From Mucilaginibacter tundrae (GTDB taxonomy: Bacteria > Bacteroidota > Bacteroidia > Sphingobacteriales > Sphingobacteriaceae), in contig NZ_JACCBZ010000005.1 of assembly GCF_013408825.1 (NCBI RefSeq), forward strand, positions 62,001-126,000: DNA of 64,000 nucleotides. The letters are read 5' to 3'. This document shows, one piece after another, positions 49,637 through 58,801 of this stretch. Both the position numbers and the translations under genes were made by a program. Under the pieces are notes generated by a model. That model had not been told where the DNA came from. It did not search any database and saw nothing but the letters and a program-made list of their open reading frames with translations. Numbering within the stretch: the stretch's first letter is position 1; every line of letters begins with the position of its first letter.

Positions 49637-49674
49637 AAAAAACCCTTGTCTGTTATAACAGACAAGGGTTTTTT
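49637..49674 (+). terminator. Intrinsic terminator after groEL
   Basis: A 38-bp perfect palindrome: AAAAAACCCTTGTCTGTTA pairs with its complement and ends in TTTTTT. The A and T runs on both sides make it usable in both directions. Confidence 0.9.
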
Positions 49675-49958
49675 GGTTTCAAGCGGTATAAAAGTCATTT
49701 CAAAGTAAATGGAGCGTCATTAGTTAATCAAATGATTGATTAACTAATATAAATCTTACTTTTCGTTGTAAATTTGAATAACATTTCTGATACAGGTCAA
49801 TTCAGGCATGGCATTTGAATAACTCACAACATGAAACATTTAACAGCAAAAACCAGGCACATTCAATCTCATATAGTTGAGTGGGTGTTTTTTAAAGGGC
49901 CGGAGCTTTTTATATCTATTTACGGTAAATAATTAATTTGCTAACTTCGTGCTTTACT
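49675..49958. other. Intergenic region between groEL and mscS
   Basis: 284 bp without a recognised gene. It contains a perfect 12-bp inverted repeat at 49719-49748 (ATTAGTTAATCA, 6-nt loop, TGATTAACTAAT) and a 33-codon frame at 49831-49932 (MKHLTAKTRHIQSHIVEWVF then FKGPELFISIYGK) with no family resemblance. The frame may be chance; the inverted repeat could be a regulatory site or secondary terminator. Confidence 0.4.
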
Positions 49959-50744
49959 ATGAAGCTAACGAAGTTCTACGATAAAGCTTATGATTGGGTG
50001 CTGGACATTGGCCCCAAGATCATAATAGGATTGATCATATTATTTATAGGCCTTTGGTTTATAAAAGTACTCACCGGGCGGCTCCGCTCGATAATGTCTA
50101 AAAGGAAGATTCATTCTTCACTCCAGCCATTTTTTCTTAGTCTTACAATAACCTCGCTTTATGTATTGCTCATCATTTTGGTGATGTCGATAGTTGGTTT
50201 CCAGCTAACCATATTCACCACTATTATTGGCGCGTTTAGTGTTGCCGCAGGTTTGGCACTTTCAGGCACCTTGCAAAACTTTGCCGGTGGGGTACTAATA
50301 TTATTGCTAAGGCCATTTGAACTTGATGATAATATTGTAGCACAGGGGCAGGATGGTATTGTAACCTCTATCCAAATATTTTACACGGTTTTAATTACAG
50401 CAGATAACAAAACGGTTATTATCCCAAACGGTAAATTGTTTAATGAAGTAATAGTAAACGTTACCCGTGAAGGTAAGCGCCGCCTTGATTTTGAGATAAA
50501 ATTAGGCTATGCTGCCAATGTAGAACAAGTTAAAACTATAATATGGAACGCGATAAAGGTAACACCAAACGTATTACCCGACCCGCGAAATAGGGTAGGT
50601 GTAGTTGCTTTAGAGGTTGATGGTGTAAAGTTCATTGTGAATGTATGGGTAAACCCTGCCGACTTCATGGCATCCAAACTGGCATTGCACGAAAAAATAA
50701 TCAATGATTTAGTTGCCGGTGGCATTAAACTACCGGGAATGTAA
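49959..50744 (+). CDS. Small-conductance mechanosensitive channel (MscS family)
   Basis: A 261-residue MscS-type channel that relieves turgor on osmotic downshock. Three N-terminal helices are visible (IIIGLIILFIGLWFIKVL, SLYVLLIILVMSIVGFQL, and pore-lining AFSVAAGLALSGTLQNFAGG), followed by a beta domain with LRPFELDD and VIIPNGKLFNEVIVN. The size is like E. coli MscS. The start is the ATG at 49959; a TTG seven codons upstream is possible but adds nothing family-like. Confidence 0.92.
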   Translation: MKLTKFYDKAYDWVLDIGPKIIIGLIILFIGLWFIKVLTGRLRSIMSKRKIHSSLQPFFLSLTITSLYVLLIILVMSIVGFQLTIFTTIIGAFSVAAGLALSGTLQNFAGGVLILLLRPFELDDNIVAQGQDGIVTSIQIFYTVLITADNKTVIIPNGKLFNEVIVNVTREGKRRLDFEIKLGYAANVEQVKTIIWNAIKVTPNVLPDPRNRVGVVALEVDGVKFIVNVWVNPADFMASKLALHEKIINDLVAGGIKLPGM

Positions 50745-50765
50745 TTAGATTTGACCTGATAATAT

Positions 50766-50856
50766 TTGTCATCTCGACCGGAGGGAGAGATCTTCTCCAA
50801 AATGCAGAGCCGCTCTTCATGTCTCAGAAGATTTCTCCCTCTGGTCGAAATGACAA
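50766..50856. repeat. MITE-like inverted-repeat element (GTCATCTCGACCGGAG type)
   Basis: A 31-bp left arm (TTGTCATCTCGACCGGAGGG and onward) and a 31-bp right arm are inverted repeats with three mismatches, enclosing 29 bp. The element fills most of the gap between mscS and sdaA. Its outer bases TTGTCAT match the ends of the repeat at 12925, suggesting a related family. As RNA it would form a long hairpin. Confidence 0.85.
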
Positions 50857-50880
50857 GTCTGTTTTAACATAACTGACCCA

Positions 50881-52308
50881 ATGCAAAGAGAGCAAATTTC
50901 CGTTTTCGATATGTTTAAGATCGGGATAGGCCCGTCGAGCTCTCATACGCTTGGCCCGTGGTGGGCGGCACAGCAATTTGTTCAAATGCTGGAGCAGGAA
51001 CAGGCTTTAGATTTAGTTGAAGGAATAAAGATATTACTCTACGGTTCGCTTGCCAAAACCGGCAAAGGCCACGGTACTGATATAGCTATCCTATTAGGTC
51101 TCAGCGGCGATGATCCGGTAACATTTGATGTTAACGCTATCGACTCCAAGATCAGCTCCATAAAAACCTCACATAAATTAATGCTGGCAGGCAATACGCA
51201 AATTGATTTCAGATTTGATGATGATTTGCTTTTTTTGTTTAACGAAAGTTTACCGTTCCATCCCAATGCGGTAACCTTCCAGGCATTGTTAATGGGCGAT
51301 AAAGCTTTATCGGCAACATTTTATTCCATAGGCGGAGGTTTTGTAGTTAAAGAGGGTGCGCAAAATCAAAATAAAAGCGAAGTCGACCTGCCATTCCCAA
51401 TTGATACCGCAGGTGATTTGCTGCATTGGTGCATAAAGACTGGTTTGAAAATCTCCGAAGTAGTGATGGAGAACGAACTGGCCTGGCGTAGCGAGCAGGA
51501 AACCAAATCAGACGTACTGAATATTTTTAGGGTGATGAAGGAATGCATGTACCGTGGCTGCCATACCAAAGGTAATTTACCGGGTGGCTTAAATGTATCA
51601 CGAAGAGCTGCAAACCTCAATAAAAAGCTTATTGGCAACAATACCTACAATAATTTTGATGAGTGGGTAACTGCCATCCGCCAAACCGGCGAAGGTTTTA
51701 AAAATATATTAGATTGGGTGAGTTGTTTTGCTTTAGCTATTAACGAGGAAAATGCTTCATTTGGCAGGGTAGTAACCGCACCAACCAACGGCGCTGCCGG
51801 AGTTATACCTGCTGTATTGATGTATTACATTTGCTTTTGCGATGGTTATACCGATGATAAGATCATCCAGTTTATTTTCACCGCGTCGGAGATCGGAAGT
51901 ATATTTAAAAAAGGGGCGACCATATCCGCAGCCATGGGCGGTTGCCAGGCAGAGATTGGTGTGTCATCAGCTATGGCGGCGGCAGCGCTTACAGAGTGTT
52001 TGGGCGGTACACAGCGTCAATCTATGATGGCGGCGGAGATTGCCATGGAGCATCACCTGGGCTTAACCTGTGACCCAATAGGCGGCCTGGTACAGGTGCC
52101 CTGCATTGAACGTAATACCATGGGTGCTATAAAAGCTATTACAGCGTCGCAACTAGCCTTGCAAAGCAACCCGGAGAACGCCAAAGTTAGTTTAGATGCC
52201 GTAGTAAGAACCATGTGGCAAACGGCCCAGGACATGAACTCGAAATACAAAGAAACTTCTGATGGTGGGCTAGCTATCAATATCCCGCTGAGTTTGCCGG
52301 AGTGTTAG
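50881..52308 (+). CDS. sdaA: L-serine ammonia-lyase
   Basis: Iron-sulfur L-serine dehydratase that deaminates serine to pyruvate, 475 residues. It is a single-chain form: a beta-type N-terminal domain ([20 protein letters not shown]) and an alpha domain with the Cys-rich iron-sulfur region ([38 protein letters not shown]). Serine metabolism also involves glyA at 6705, but the two are far apart. A MITE-like repeat precedes it. Confidence 0.96.
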   Translation: MQREQISVFDMFKIGIGPSSSHTLGPWWAAQQFVQMLEQEQALDLVEGIKILLYGSLAKTGKGHGTDIAILLGLSGDDPVTFDVNAIDSKISSIKTSHKLMLAGNTQIDFRFDDDLLFLFNESLPFHPNAVTFQALLMGDKALSATFYSIGGGFVVKEGAQNQNKSEVDLPFPIDTAGDLLHWCIKTGLKISEVVMENELAWRSEQETKSDVLNIFRVMKECMYRGCHTKGNLPGGLNVSRRAANLNKKLIGNNTYNNFDEWVTAIRQTGEGFKNILDWVSCFALAINEENASFGRVVTAPTNGAAGVIPAVLMYYICFCDGYTDDKIIQFIFTASEIGSIFKKGATISAAMGGCQAEIGVSSAMAAAALTECLGGTQRQSMMAAEIAMEHHLGLTCDPIGGLVQVPCIERNTMGAIKAITASQLALQSNPENAKVSLDAVVRTMWQTAQDMNSKYKETSDGGLAINIPLSLPEC

Positions 52309-52314
52309 GAGAAA

Positions 52315-52734
52315 TTATAAGATTTTAGTTTCTATCAACAAAGTTTTAAATTCTTCTAAGCTAAGAGTTGGGATTTCCGGGAAATCAATTGTTTTTAAAA
52401 TGTTAAAATGGCTGTCGTTGGTAATGATGTAATCTGCGTTGGCTGCAAAAGCACAATCAACAAATTTATTATCGTCTGTATCAGCAGTTATAAAATTAAG
52501 ATTGTAATAGATTATCGTAGAATATGCAGTTGATAGTTCATTTAATAAGCGAACCACATCAGTAGCAACATCATGGTGCCAATGAAAGCCTATTTGTTCT
52601 TCGTACTCACTAAGTGTATCATTGGTAAAAGCAATCTGTATTTTGTTGCTTATTATGAGTTGATAAAGCCAATGATATTTTGATTTTTTAGAGATGGAAA
52701 CCAATAATACATTGGTGTCAATTACAACTAACAC
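52315..52734 (-). CDS. PIN-domain ribonuclease, putative toxin
   Basis: A 139-residue PIN-fold protein, a typical VapC-like or PIN-family toxin that cleaves RNA. Acidic metal ligands are visible as IDTNVLL (Asp6), TLSEYEE near residue 43, TDDNKFVDCAFA near 87 and the C-terminal ITNDSHF near 104. A small partner gene lies 5 bp upstream on the same strand, in the usual antitoxin-toxin order. The sdaA stop is 6 bp away on the other strand. Confidence 0.85.
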   Translation of the reverse strand: MLVVIDTNVLLVSISKKSKYHWLYQLIISNKIQIAFTNDTLSEYEEQIGFHWHHDVATDVVRLLNELSTAYSTIIYYNLNFITADTDDNKFVDCAFAANADYIITNDSHFNILKTIDFPEIPTLSLEEFKTLLIETKIL

Positions 52735-52739
52735 TGTAA

Positions 52740-52949
52740 TTAGGATTTGCTGTTAAGCCATTTGTCCATGTCCTCATTGGTCAACCCTTTTTTATCCCAT
52801 ATAGCGTCTGCTTTTAATGTAGCTTTATCGGCATAAAAACGCGCTAACAGGTCTTTCAACTCAATCAGTTCCTGATCTGAAAGATTTGTGCTGAACAATT
52901 TCAGTAATTCAACTTGTATATTACTTAAAGGATAATTTAATACGCTCAT
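52740..52949 (-). CDS. Putative antitoxin of the PIN toxin
   Basis: A small acidic-charged 69-residue protein (MSVLNYPLSNIQVELLKLFS, then LSDQELIELKDLLARFYADK and WDKKGLTNEDMDKWLNSKS). The frame is open to 53039, but the first ATG that gives a compact protein is at 52949. Location directly before the PIN gene and size support an antitoxin, resembling short PIN-linked Bacteroidota proteins ending in a WDxKGL-type helix (from memory). The DNA-binding fold is not evident. Confidence 0.7.
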   Translation of the reverse strand: MSVLNYPLSNIQVELLKLFSTNLSDQELIELKDLLARFYADKATLKADAIWDKKGLTNEDMDKWLNSKS

Positions 52950-53056
52950 ATCAATTGTATATACGAATTTAAGGAAAAAATGATAACAAACGCAATATGA
53001 TAATCCGTATATGTTGGCTGCAATTTCTGAAGCCAACATACACAGCTAATTTATAT

Positions 53057-53794
53057 CTAATTCGTTTTATTGATCCTTGTCTCAACCATTGGGAATAATT
53101 TAGCTACCCACTGTGCATACATCAAAGCTGAAGGATGTAAACCATCCGGCGCTATAAGTGTACTGTTTGTTGCCGCTTCGCGGGATACGCCGGTAATGTC
53201 TAAGTAATTTACACCCGCATTGTTACTTTCCTGCAAATTGATCGCGTTAAATGCGTCTATTAGCGGCCCTATTGTTGCATCTTCCCCTGCTGCAAACGGC
53301 GTTACACCATAATCAGGTATCGACAAAACAAAAACACGTGTTTTATCACCTTTGGCATAAGCGATAGCGGTGTGCAATAACTGGATAAAATTACTGCGGT
53401 AAACGGTTTGGCTGCCGCCTTGATATTGGTCGTTTACACCTATTAACAAAGTCACAAAGTCGTAGTTGTTTTGCAAAGGAGTATGTTCAGCAATGGCACT
53501 AATCAAATTGCTTGATGTCCAGCCGGTGGTGGCGATAATTAGCGGGTTTTGCGCTTTAAATCCCAAATTCTTCAAGGTATCAGTAAGCTGGTAAGGAAAG
53601 GATTCAGCAAGTGGTTCCGCTTCGCCTATGGTGTAGGAATCACCTAGAGCAAGGTATCTAATGGTATCGGTATTAACTAATTTCAAAGTAGTAGTATCTT
53701 TTATATAAGGGGTATTACCAATAGCCATATCAGCTTTTTTAGTACACCCCGAAAACGCGATTATCGAAAATATAATTAATTGTAATGTCCTCAT
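53057..53794 (-). CDS. SGNH/GDSL-family hydrolase lipoprotein
   Basis: A 245-residue lipoprotein (lipobox FSGC, Cys17) with an SGNH hydrolase fold. Block I is ALGDSYTIGE with the Ser nucleophile, block III is LIGVNDQYQGG with catalytic Asn, and block V is APDGLHPSALMY with Asp/His. It probably acts as an esterase or acyl hydrolase at the cell surface or periplasm; the substrate is unknown. Its start overlaps the lipB stop by 4 bp, so it is cotranscribed with lipB. Confidence 0.88.
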   Translation of the reverse strand: MRTLQLIIFSIIAFSGCTKKADMAIGNTPYIKDTTTLKLVNTDTIRYLALGDSYTIGEAEPLAESFPYQLTDTLKNLGFKAQNPLIIATTGWTSSNLISAIAEHTPLQNNYDFVTLLIGVNDQYQGGSQTVYRSNFIQLLHTAIAYAKGDKTRVFVLSIPDYGVTPFAAGEDATIGPLIDAFNAINLQESNNAGVNYLDITGVSREAATNSTLIAPDGLHPSALMYAQWVAKLFPMVETRINKTN

Positions 53795-54528
53795 CCTAGT
53801 ATCTCCATATTAAATAATACGGAAATATGGTGTTTAAGGATTTTTTTAACTTCATTAATATTAACTTCTTTGCCTAATTCAGCTTTTAGCGATGTTACCG
53901 CCTTGTCATCAATACCGCAGGGAACTACATTGCTAAAGTAGCTTAAATCGGTATTTACATTCAGCGCGAAACCATGCATGGTTACCCATCTGCTGCAACG
54001 CACACCCAAGGCGCATATTTTACGGGCGCGCTCATTATCAGCGTCAAACCAAACACCGGTATAGCCCGGGTATCGGCCTGCTTGTAAACCATAGTCGGCA
54101 AGGGTTAATATTATCGCTTCTTCAAGCGTGCGTAGATAAAGGTGTATATCAGTGAAAAAATTATCAAGATCAAGTATAGGGTAGCCCACTATCTGTCCCG
54201 GCCCGTGGTAGGTGATATCTCCACCGCGGTTTACCGGGTAATAAACAGCGTCTTTATCTTTTAAACCCTGTTCATCTAACAATAAATGCTCGAACTTGCC
54301 GCTTTTCCCCAGGGTGTAAACATTGAAGTGTTCGCAAAATATAAGGTAATTGGGCGTTATGGCTGTTTCTTCATCTGGCAATTCACCGGCTGCGATAATC
54401 GCATTCTGATGGTTGCGTATATCCGTTTTTAGCTTAACGGTGCTATTGAATATTTCTTCCTGTTTTTCCCAGGCTTCTTTATAATCAATAAGGCCCCAGT
54501 CATCAAATAATACCTGTTTATTTTTCAT
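53791..54528 (-). CDS. lipB: Lipoyl(octanoyl) transferase LipB
   Basis: Transfers octanoate from octanoyl-ACP to lipoyl-dependent enzyme domains. The 245-residue product has the binding motif YPVNRGGDITYHGPGQIVGY, Lys in RKICALGV, the SRWVTMHGFALNV stretch, and the acyl-enzyme Cys in VVPCGIDDK. The start is the ATG at 54528. It lies upstream of a phosphopantetheinyl transferase on the same strand, linking two acyl-carrier functions. Confidence 0.95.
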   Translation of the reverse strand: MKNKQVLFDDWGLIDYKEAWEKQEEIFNSTVKLKTDIRNHQNAIIAAGELPDEETAITPNYLIFCEHFNVYTLGKSGKFEHLLLDEQGLKDKDAVYYPVNRGGDITYHGPGQIVGYPILDLDNFFTDIHLYLRTLEEAIILTLADYGLQAGRYPGYTGVWFDADNERARKICALGVRCSRWVTMHGFALNVNTDLSYFSNVVPCGIDDKAVTSLKAELGKEVNINEVKKILKHHISVLFNMEILG

Positions 54529-54572
54529 TAGAGTAATCTGTTTTTAAGGCAATGAAGCTATCATGAGCCGTT

Positions 54573-55262
54573 TTATTCATTTTGGTTTGTGAGCGGATGG
54601 CTCGTGATGGTTTCATCCGCTTCTCCTTTCACATAACCTATCATATAATCCTCGTATTGCAGGTATTCTACCTTATAATTTTTATCAACTATACCTTTGT
54701 GCAGGCGGGCATTTAACGTGCCCTCTTCCGCAAAATTAAATGGTGTTAAACGTATATTATCAACAAATGACACTTCCTTCTGCCCGTAGCATTTATAAAT
54801 GGCTTCTTTGGCACACCAGCAGATATACAGGTGTTGTATACGATGTTCATCTTTATCAATAAAAGCCAGTTCATCGGCCTGCAAAAATTTGTTGGCAATA
54901 CGCTCAACCTTTTCCTTTATCAGCTCAATGTCAATCCCCACTGTTCCGTTTTTACTGATCATTACCGCGGCATAATCAAACGAGTGGCTAAAAGATATAT
55001 GGTAGGGCAGGTTCACCAGGTAAGGCTTTCCATGCACATCAACCTTACAGTCAATATATTCCTCAGTGCGCAGCATGGTACGTAAAAGCACACGGGTGCC
55101 TAACCAGTGCAGGTGGCGTTTACTGGTGCTGATCTTATCGAAATAAGCCTTTTCGTGCTCATCCAACTGTAATTGTTTATACAGATCGGCCGCTTTTTCC
55201 TCGATCTTCCAAAGCGCGAATTCTGTATCATCATCAACCCGATGCCGGTATACTACTGCCAT
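54573..55262 (-). CDS. 4'-phosphopantetheinyl transferase superfamily protein
   Basis: Transfers phosphopantetheine from CoA to carrier proteins. The 229-residue Sfp-type protein shows GIDIELI near residue 104 and WCAKEAIYKCYGQKEVSF near 150, the two metal/CoA motifs. Length and architecture point to the larger Sfp/HetI group rather than AcpS, so its substrate could be a fatty acid or secondary-metabolite carrier protein. It is about 45 bp upstream of lipB on the same strand. Confidence 0.9.
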   Translation of the reverse strand: MAVVYRHRVDDDTEFALWKIEEKAADLYKQLQLDEHEKAYFDKISTSKRHLHWLGTRVLLRTMLRTEEYIDCKVDVHGKPYLVNLPYHISFSHSFDYAAVMISKNGTVGIDIELIKEKVERIANKFLQADELAFIDKDEHRIQHLYICWCAKEAIYKCYGQKEVSFVDNIRLTPFNFAEEGTLNARLHKGIVDKNYKVEYLQYEDYMIGYVKGEADETITSHPLTNQNE

Positions 55263-55334
55263 AAAAGTAAAATTGCAAAAAGGATGGCAAACTTAAGGCA
55301 AATAATTATAATTTAGCCATATAACTACTGTATT

Positions 55335-55871
55335 ATGATATTGTCGGACAAACGCATCCTTGAAGAAATAGATAAAGGCACCATTATTATTGAGCCTTAT
55401 AACCGCGAATGTTTGGGCACTAACTCATATGATGTACATTTAGGCAAGCATTTGGCTACCTATCGCGATAGGGTATTGGATGCCAGGCTGCATAACGAAA
55501 TTGATTATTTCGAGATACCTAAAGAAGGATTTACCTTACAACCCAATACCTTATATTTAGGTGTTACTTTGGAGTATACCGAAACCCATGCGCATGTTCC
55601 GTTTTTAGAAGGTAAATCAAGCACGGGCCGTTTGGGTATTGATATACATGCCACCGCGGGTAAAGGCGATGTAGGCTTTTGCAATACCTGGACACTGGAA
55701 ATATCATGCGCGCAGCCTGTACGTATTTATGCAGGAATGCCCATTGGCCAGCTAATTTATTTTGCTGTTGAGGGCGAAATAGAAACCATGTACAATACCA
55801 AAAGTAACGCTAAATATAGTAACCCTACCACACGACCTGTTGAAAGTATGATGTGGAAGAATAAATTTTAA
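55335..55871 (+). CDS. dcd: dCTP deaminase
   Basis: Deaminates dCTP to dUTP, feeding dut-dependent dUMP and dTTP synthesis. The 178-residue protein carries the dUTPase-related fold motifs EGKSSTGRLGIDIHATAG and VGFCNTWTLEI, plus the C-terminal arm NAKYSNPTTRPVES. It is divergent from the phosphopantetheinyl transferase gene. Confidence 0.96.
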   Translation: MILSDKRILEEIDKGTIIIEPYNRECLGTNSYDVHLGKHLATYRDRVLDARLHNEIDYFEIPKEGFTLQPNTLYLGVTLEYTETHAHVPFLEGKSSTGRLGIDIHATAGKGDVGFCNTWTLEISCAQPVRIYAGMPIGQLIYFAVEGEIETMYNTKSNAKYSNPTTRPVESMMWKNKF

Positions 55872-55940
55872 GCATGCCAACGTAACAGTATTGTTATAAA
55901 GTAAAACCTAACCTTTTTTTTCTGAAATTGCTGTACCATT

Positions 55941-58655
55941 ATGAACCACAGGAAGTTAATTATATCATTACTGCTAGCAGTAAGTATTTTTACATTGGCA
56001 GGCTTTATTGTTGCGGATAATTATCCGATCCAAAAAATAGCACTGCAGCTTAATAAATGGGCGCTTAAAAACCCGGTTGAAAAAGTTTACCTGCAGTTGG
56101 ATAAGCCTTATTATGCCACCGGAGATGATATTTGGTTTAAAGCCTATGTAACCATTGGCAGCCAGCATGAGCTAACCAGCCTAAGTGGGGTTTTAAATGT
56201 GGAATTGATCGATGATAAAGATTCAGTTAAACAACATATAAAATTACCTTTAATACACGGTTTAACCTGGGGGGATTTTGCTTTACCTGATACTTTATCC
56301 GAAGGTAACTATCGTATACGCGCTTACACCGACTGGATGCGCAACGCGGGCCCCGAATATTTTTTTGATCAGCACGTAAGTATTGTAAGCGCTATTGATA
56401 ATAAGGTTAATGCCAGGGTAGCCTATACTTTTGCCAGCCAAAATGGGCAGCCAACGGTTAACGCCACTATCAACTATACCGATCCTGAAGGGGTGGCTTA
56501 CGCGAATAAAGTAGTTAAGTATAATGTAGACCTAGGTGCAAAGCAAATTGCAAAAGGTAAGGGTGTTACTGATGATAAGGGCAATATTTCCCTTAGTTTT
56601 ATAAATACGTTAAAGGAGCCCGTCAACTCGGGGAGGATCATTACCAATATACAAATTGATAAAAACAATTTGATAACCAAAACAGTGCCGGTTAAAGCTA
56701 CATCCGGAAATGTTGATGTGCAGTTTTTTCCTGAAGGCGGCAATTTAGTTGCCGGCATAACATCAAAAATAGCATTTAAGGCTGTGGGTGCCGATGGTTT
56801 AGGTACTGATATAAAAGGCACGGTTACCGATGACGCGGGAAATACAGTAGTTACTTTTAATAGTCAGCACTTAGGAATGGGCGAATTCGCCCTAAATCCA
56901 AAGGCTAATAAAATATATAAAGCGCATATTATTTATGCTGACGGATCAGATAATACAATTGCCTTGCCACAAGCCCTTGATAAAGGTTATGTTTTATCTG
57001 TTAATAAGAAGGATAGCAGCAAGATCAGCATAAAAATAAGCGCTAACGAGCAAACATATGAGAGCGACCCCAATGATACCCTGAGCCTAATAGCGCAAAG
57101 CGATGGCGAAGTTTACTATGCCGCTAAAAGTAAGCCGGGGGTGTCGAGTTTTGTAGCTACCCTGGATAAAAGCCGTTTTCCATCAGGTATTGTGCAATTT
57201 ACTTTGTTTTCGTCAAAAGGCGAACCGTTGAATGAACGGTTGGTGTTTATTCAAAATAACGATCAGCTTAAGCTTGATGTTAAAGCTGCCAAAACTTACG
57301 CCCCGGGCCAAAAAGTTAAAATACAACTGAATGCAACCAATGCCGACGCTAAGCCCGCTGTTGGTAGCTTCTCGGTATCGGTTACCGATGAAACTAAGGT
57401 GCCCCAGGATGAAAATTTCGCGTCAACCATACTAACCAATCTGTTGTTAACGTCTGATTTAAGGGGCTACGTAGAGCAGCCCAACTATTATTTTAACAAT
57501 ACCAGCGAAAAAGCACAAGCTGATATGGATGTACTGATGCTTACCCAGGGCTACCATAGGTTTGAATGGAAAAGAGTATTAAATGATGATTTACCTGAAG
57601 CTGTATATCAACCCGAAAAAACATTGCGTATAAGCGGGCGTATAACCACATTAGGTGGTAAACCGGTGGTTAATGGCAAGGTAACGCTGCTTTCAACTGG
57701 TCACGGGATATTTTTTACCGATACTATTACCGACGCGAATGGGAGATTTGCATTTAATAATATGACATTCCCTGACAGTATTAGGTTTGTAATACAGGCG
57801 AGAACAGGTAAAGACCATAGAAATGTGAACATACAACTTGATGATGTAATACCACAGGGCGCAGATCATGATAAAAACGCGGCCGACGTACAGGTGAATA
57901 TTTACGATGGATTATCAAATTATGTACAAAGCACTAAAGATTTGTTTAATCAGCAGCTTAAGTATGGGCTTGCTAAACACACCATTGTATTAAAAGAGGT
58001 GGTAATTACTGATAAAAGGATCAGGCTTAAAAATTCGTCAAACTTAAACGGACCGGGCAATGCCGACCAGGTATTAGTTGGGGATCAGATACCTCTCGGA
58101 TGTTTTTCAATAGATCAATGCTTACAGGGTGTATTAATGGGTGTGATCTTTCGTAATGGTGTGCCGTATTCAACCAGGGGCGGCATGATGACTATAAATT
58201 TGGATGGTGTATTTATACCAAGTGATGAACTTAATACAATAAATATTAATGACATTGGCAGTATAGAAGTTTTGCGAACAGGTGCTTATATGAGTATATA
58301 TGGGTCACAATCAGGCCCGGGTGGCGTTATTTTATTGACGTCAAAAACAGGAGAGGATTTGAGTAAAGAACGATATAATCAGGCTGTACCCGGCCTTGTT
58401 ACTTATTCGCCAATAGGATATAGCAAAATACGGACGTTTTATTCTCCGCAATATGATGATCCAAAAACTAATCAAGCCATTGCTGATCAACGCTCAACAA
58501 TATATTGGAATCCAAATATAGTAACTGATAAAAGCGGTAATGCATCCTTTGACTATTTTAACGCGGGGAGCAAAGGTACTTACCGTGTAATTATTGAGGG
58601 GATGGATGTTGATGGCAACATTGGCAGGCAGGTTTACCGGTATAAAGTGGAATAG
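55941..58655 (+). CDS. MG2-domain surface protein with TonB-plug domain, no barrel
   Basis: A 904-residue exported protein. Residues about 40-140 form a macroglobulin MG2-like domain (VEKVYLQLDKPYYATGDDIW is typical). Several further beta domains follow, then a carboxypeptidase-regulatory-like domain near residue 560-630 (ISGRITTLGGKPVVNGKVTL), then a TonB receptor plug-like domain about 700-810 (IDQCLQGVLMGVIFRNGVPY, IGSIEVLRTGAYMSIYG). The C-terminus lacks a 22-strand barrel, so this is not a functional TonB channel by itself. It probably interacts with surface or periplasmic partners; the function is unknown. Confidence 0.85.
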   Translation: MNHRKLIISLLLAVSIFTLAGFIVADNYPIQKIALQLNKWALKNPVEKVYLQLDKPYYATGDDIWFKAYVTIGSQHELTSLSGVLNVELIDDKDSVKQHIKLPLIHGLTWGDFALPDTLSEGNYRIRAYTDWMRNAGPEYFFDQHVSIVSAIDNKVNARVAYTFASQNGQPTVNATINYTDPEGVAYANKVVKYNVDLGAKQIAKGKGVTDDKGNISLSFINTLKEPVNSGRIITNIQIDKNNLITKTVPVKATSGNVDVQFFPEGGNLVAGITSKIAFKAVGADGLGTDIKGTVTDDAGNTVVTFNSQHLGMGEFALNPKANKIYKAHIIYADGSDNTIALPQALDKGYVLSVNKKDSSKISIKISANEQTYESDPNDTLSLIAQSDGEVYYAAKSKPGVSSFVATLDKSRFPSGIVQFTLFSSKGEPLNERLVFIQNNDQLKLDVKAAKTYAPGQKVKIQLNATNADAKPAVGSFSVSVTDETKVPQDENFASTILTNLLLTSDLRGYVEQPNYYFNNTSEKAQADMDVLMLTQGYHRFEWKRVLNDDLPEAVYQPEKTLRISGRITTLGGKPVVNGKVTLLSTGHGIFFTDTITDANGRFAFNNMTFPDSIRFVIQARTGKDHRNVNIQLDDVIPQGADHDKNAADVQVNIYDGLSNYVQSTKDLFNQQLKYGLAKHTIVLKEVVITDKRIRLKNSSNLNGPGNADQVLVGDQIPLGCFSIDQCLQGVLMGVIFRNGVPYSTRGGMMTINLDGVFIPSDELNTININDIGSIEVLRTGAYMSIYGSQSGPGGVILLTSKTGEDLSKERYNQAVPGLVTYSPIGYSKIRTFYSPQYDDPKTNQAIADQRSTIYWNPNIVTDKSGNASFDYFNAGSKGTYRVIIEGMDVDGNIGRQVYRYKVE

Positions 58656-58743
58656 AATACAATTTGGAAAGATTAAAACCCAATTACTCATAAAAGCTGT
58701 TTAAGTAAAAAATCTTATTTCCTAATACCTATAAAAACACAAA

Positions 58744-58770
58744 CGGTATCCAGAATATATCCAGATACCG
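58744..58770. terminator. Hairpin between convergent genes
   Basis: CGGTATC and GATACCG form a 7-bp stem around a 13-nt loop between the convergent MG2/plug gene and the Gly-rich gene. The site has no clear T-run. Confidence 0.3.
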
Positions 58771-58801
58771 CTATGTTTATACAGAGATAATTTTAATGTT
58801 T

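Noticed and set aside
53791..54528. LipB seemed to lack its catalytic cysteine, because the residue before HG in WVTMHG is not Cys.
   Set aside because: The acyl-binding Cys is further on, in VVPCGIDD. The enzyme looks complete.
55941..58655. Full TonB-dependent receptor
   Set aside because: The plug-like domain is followed by only about 100 residues, not by a barrel.
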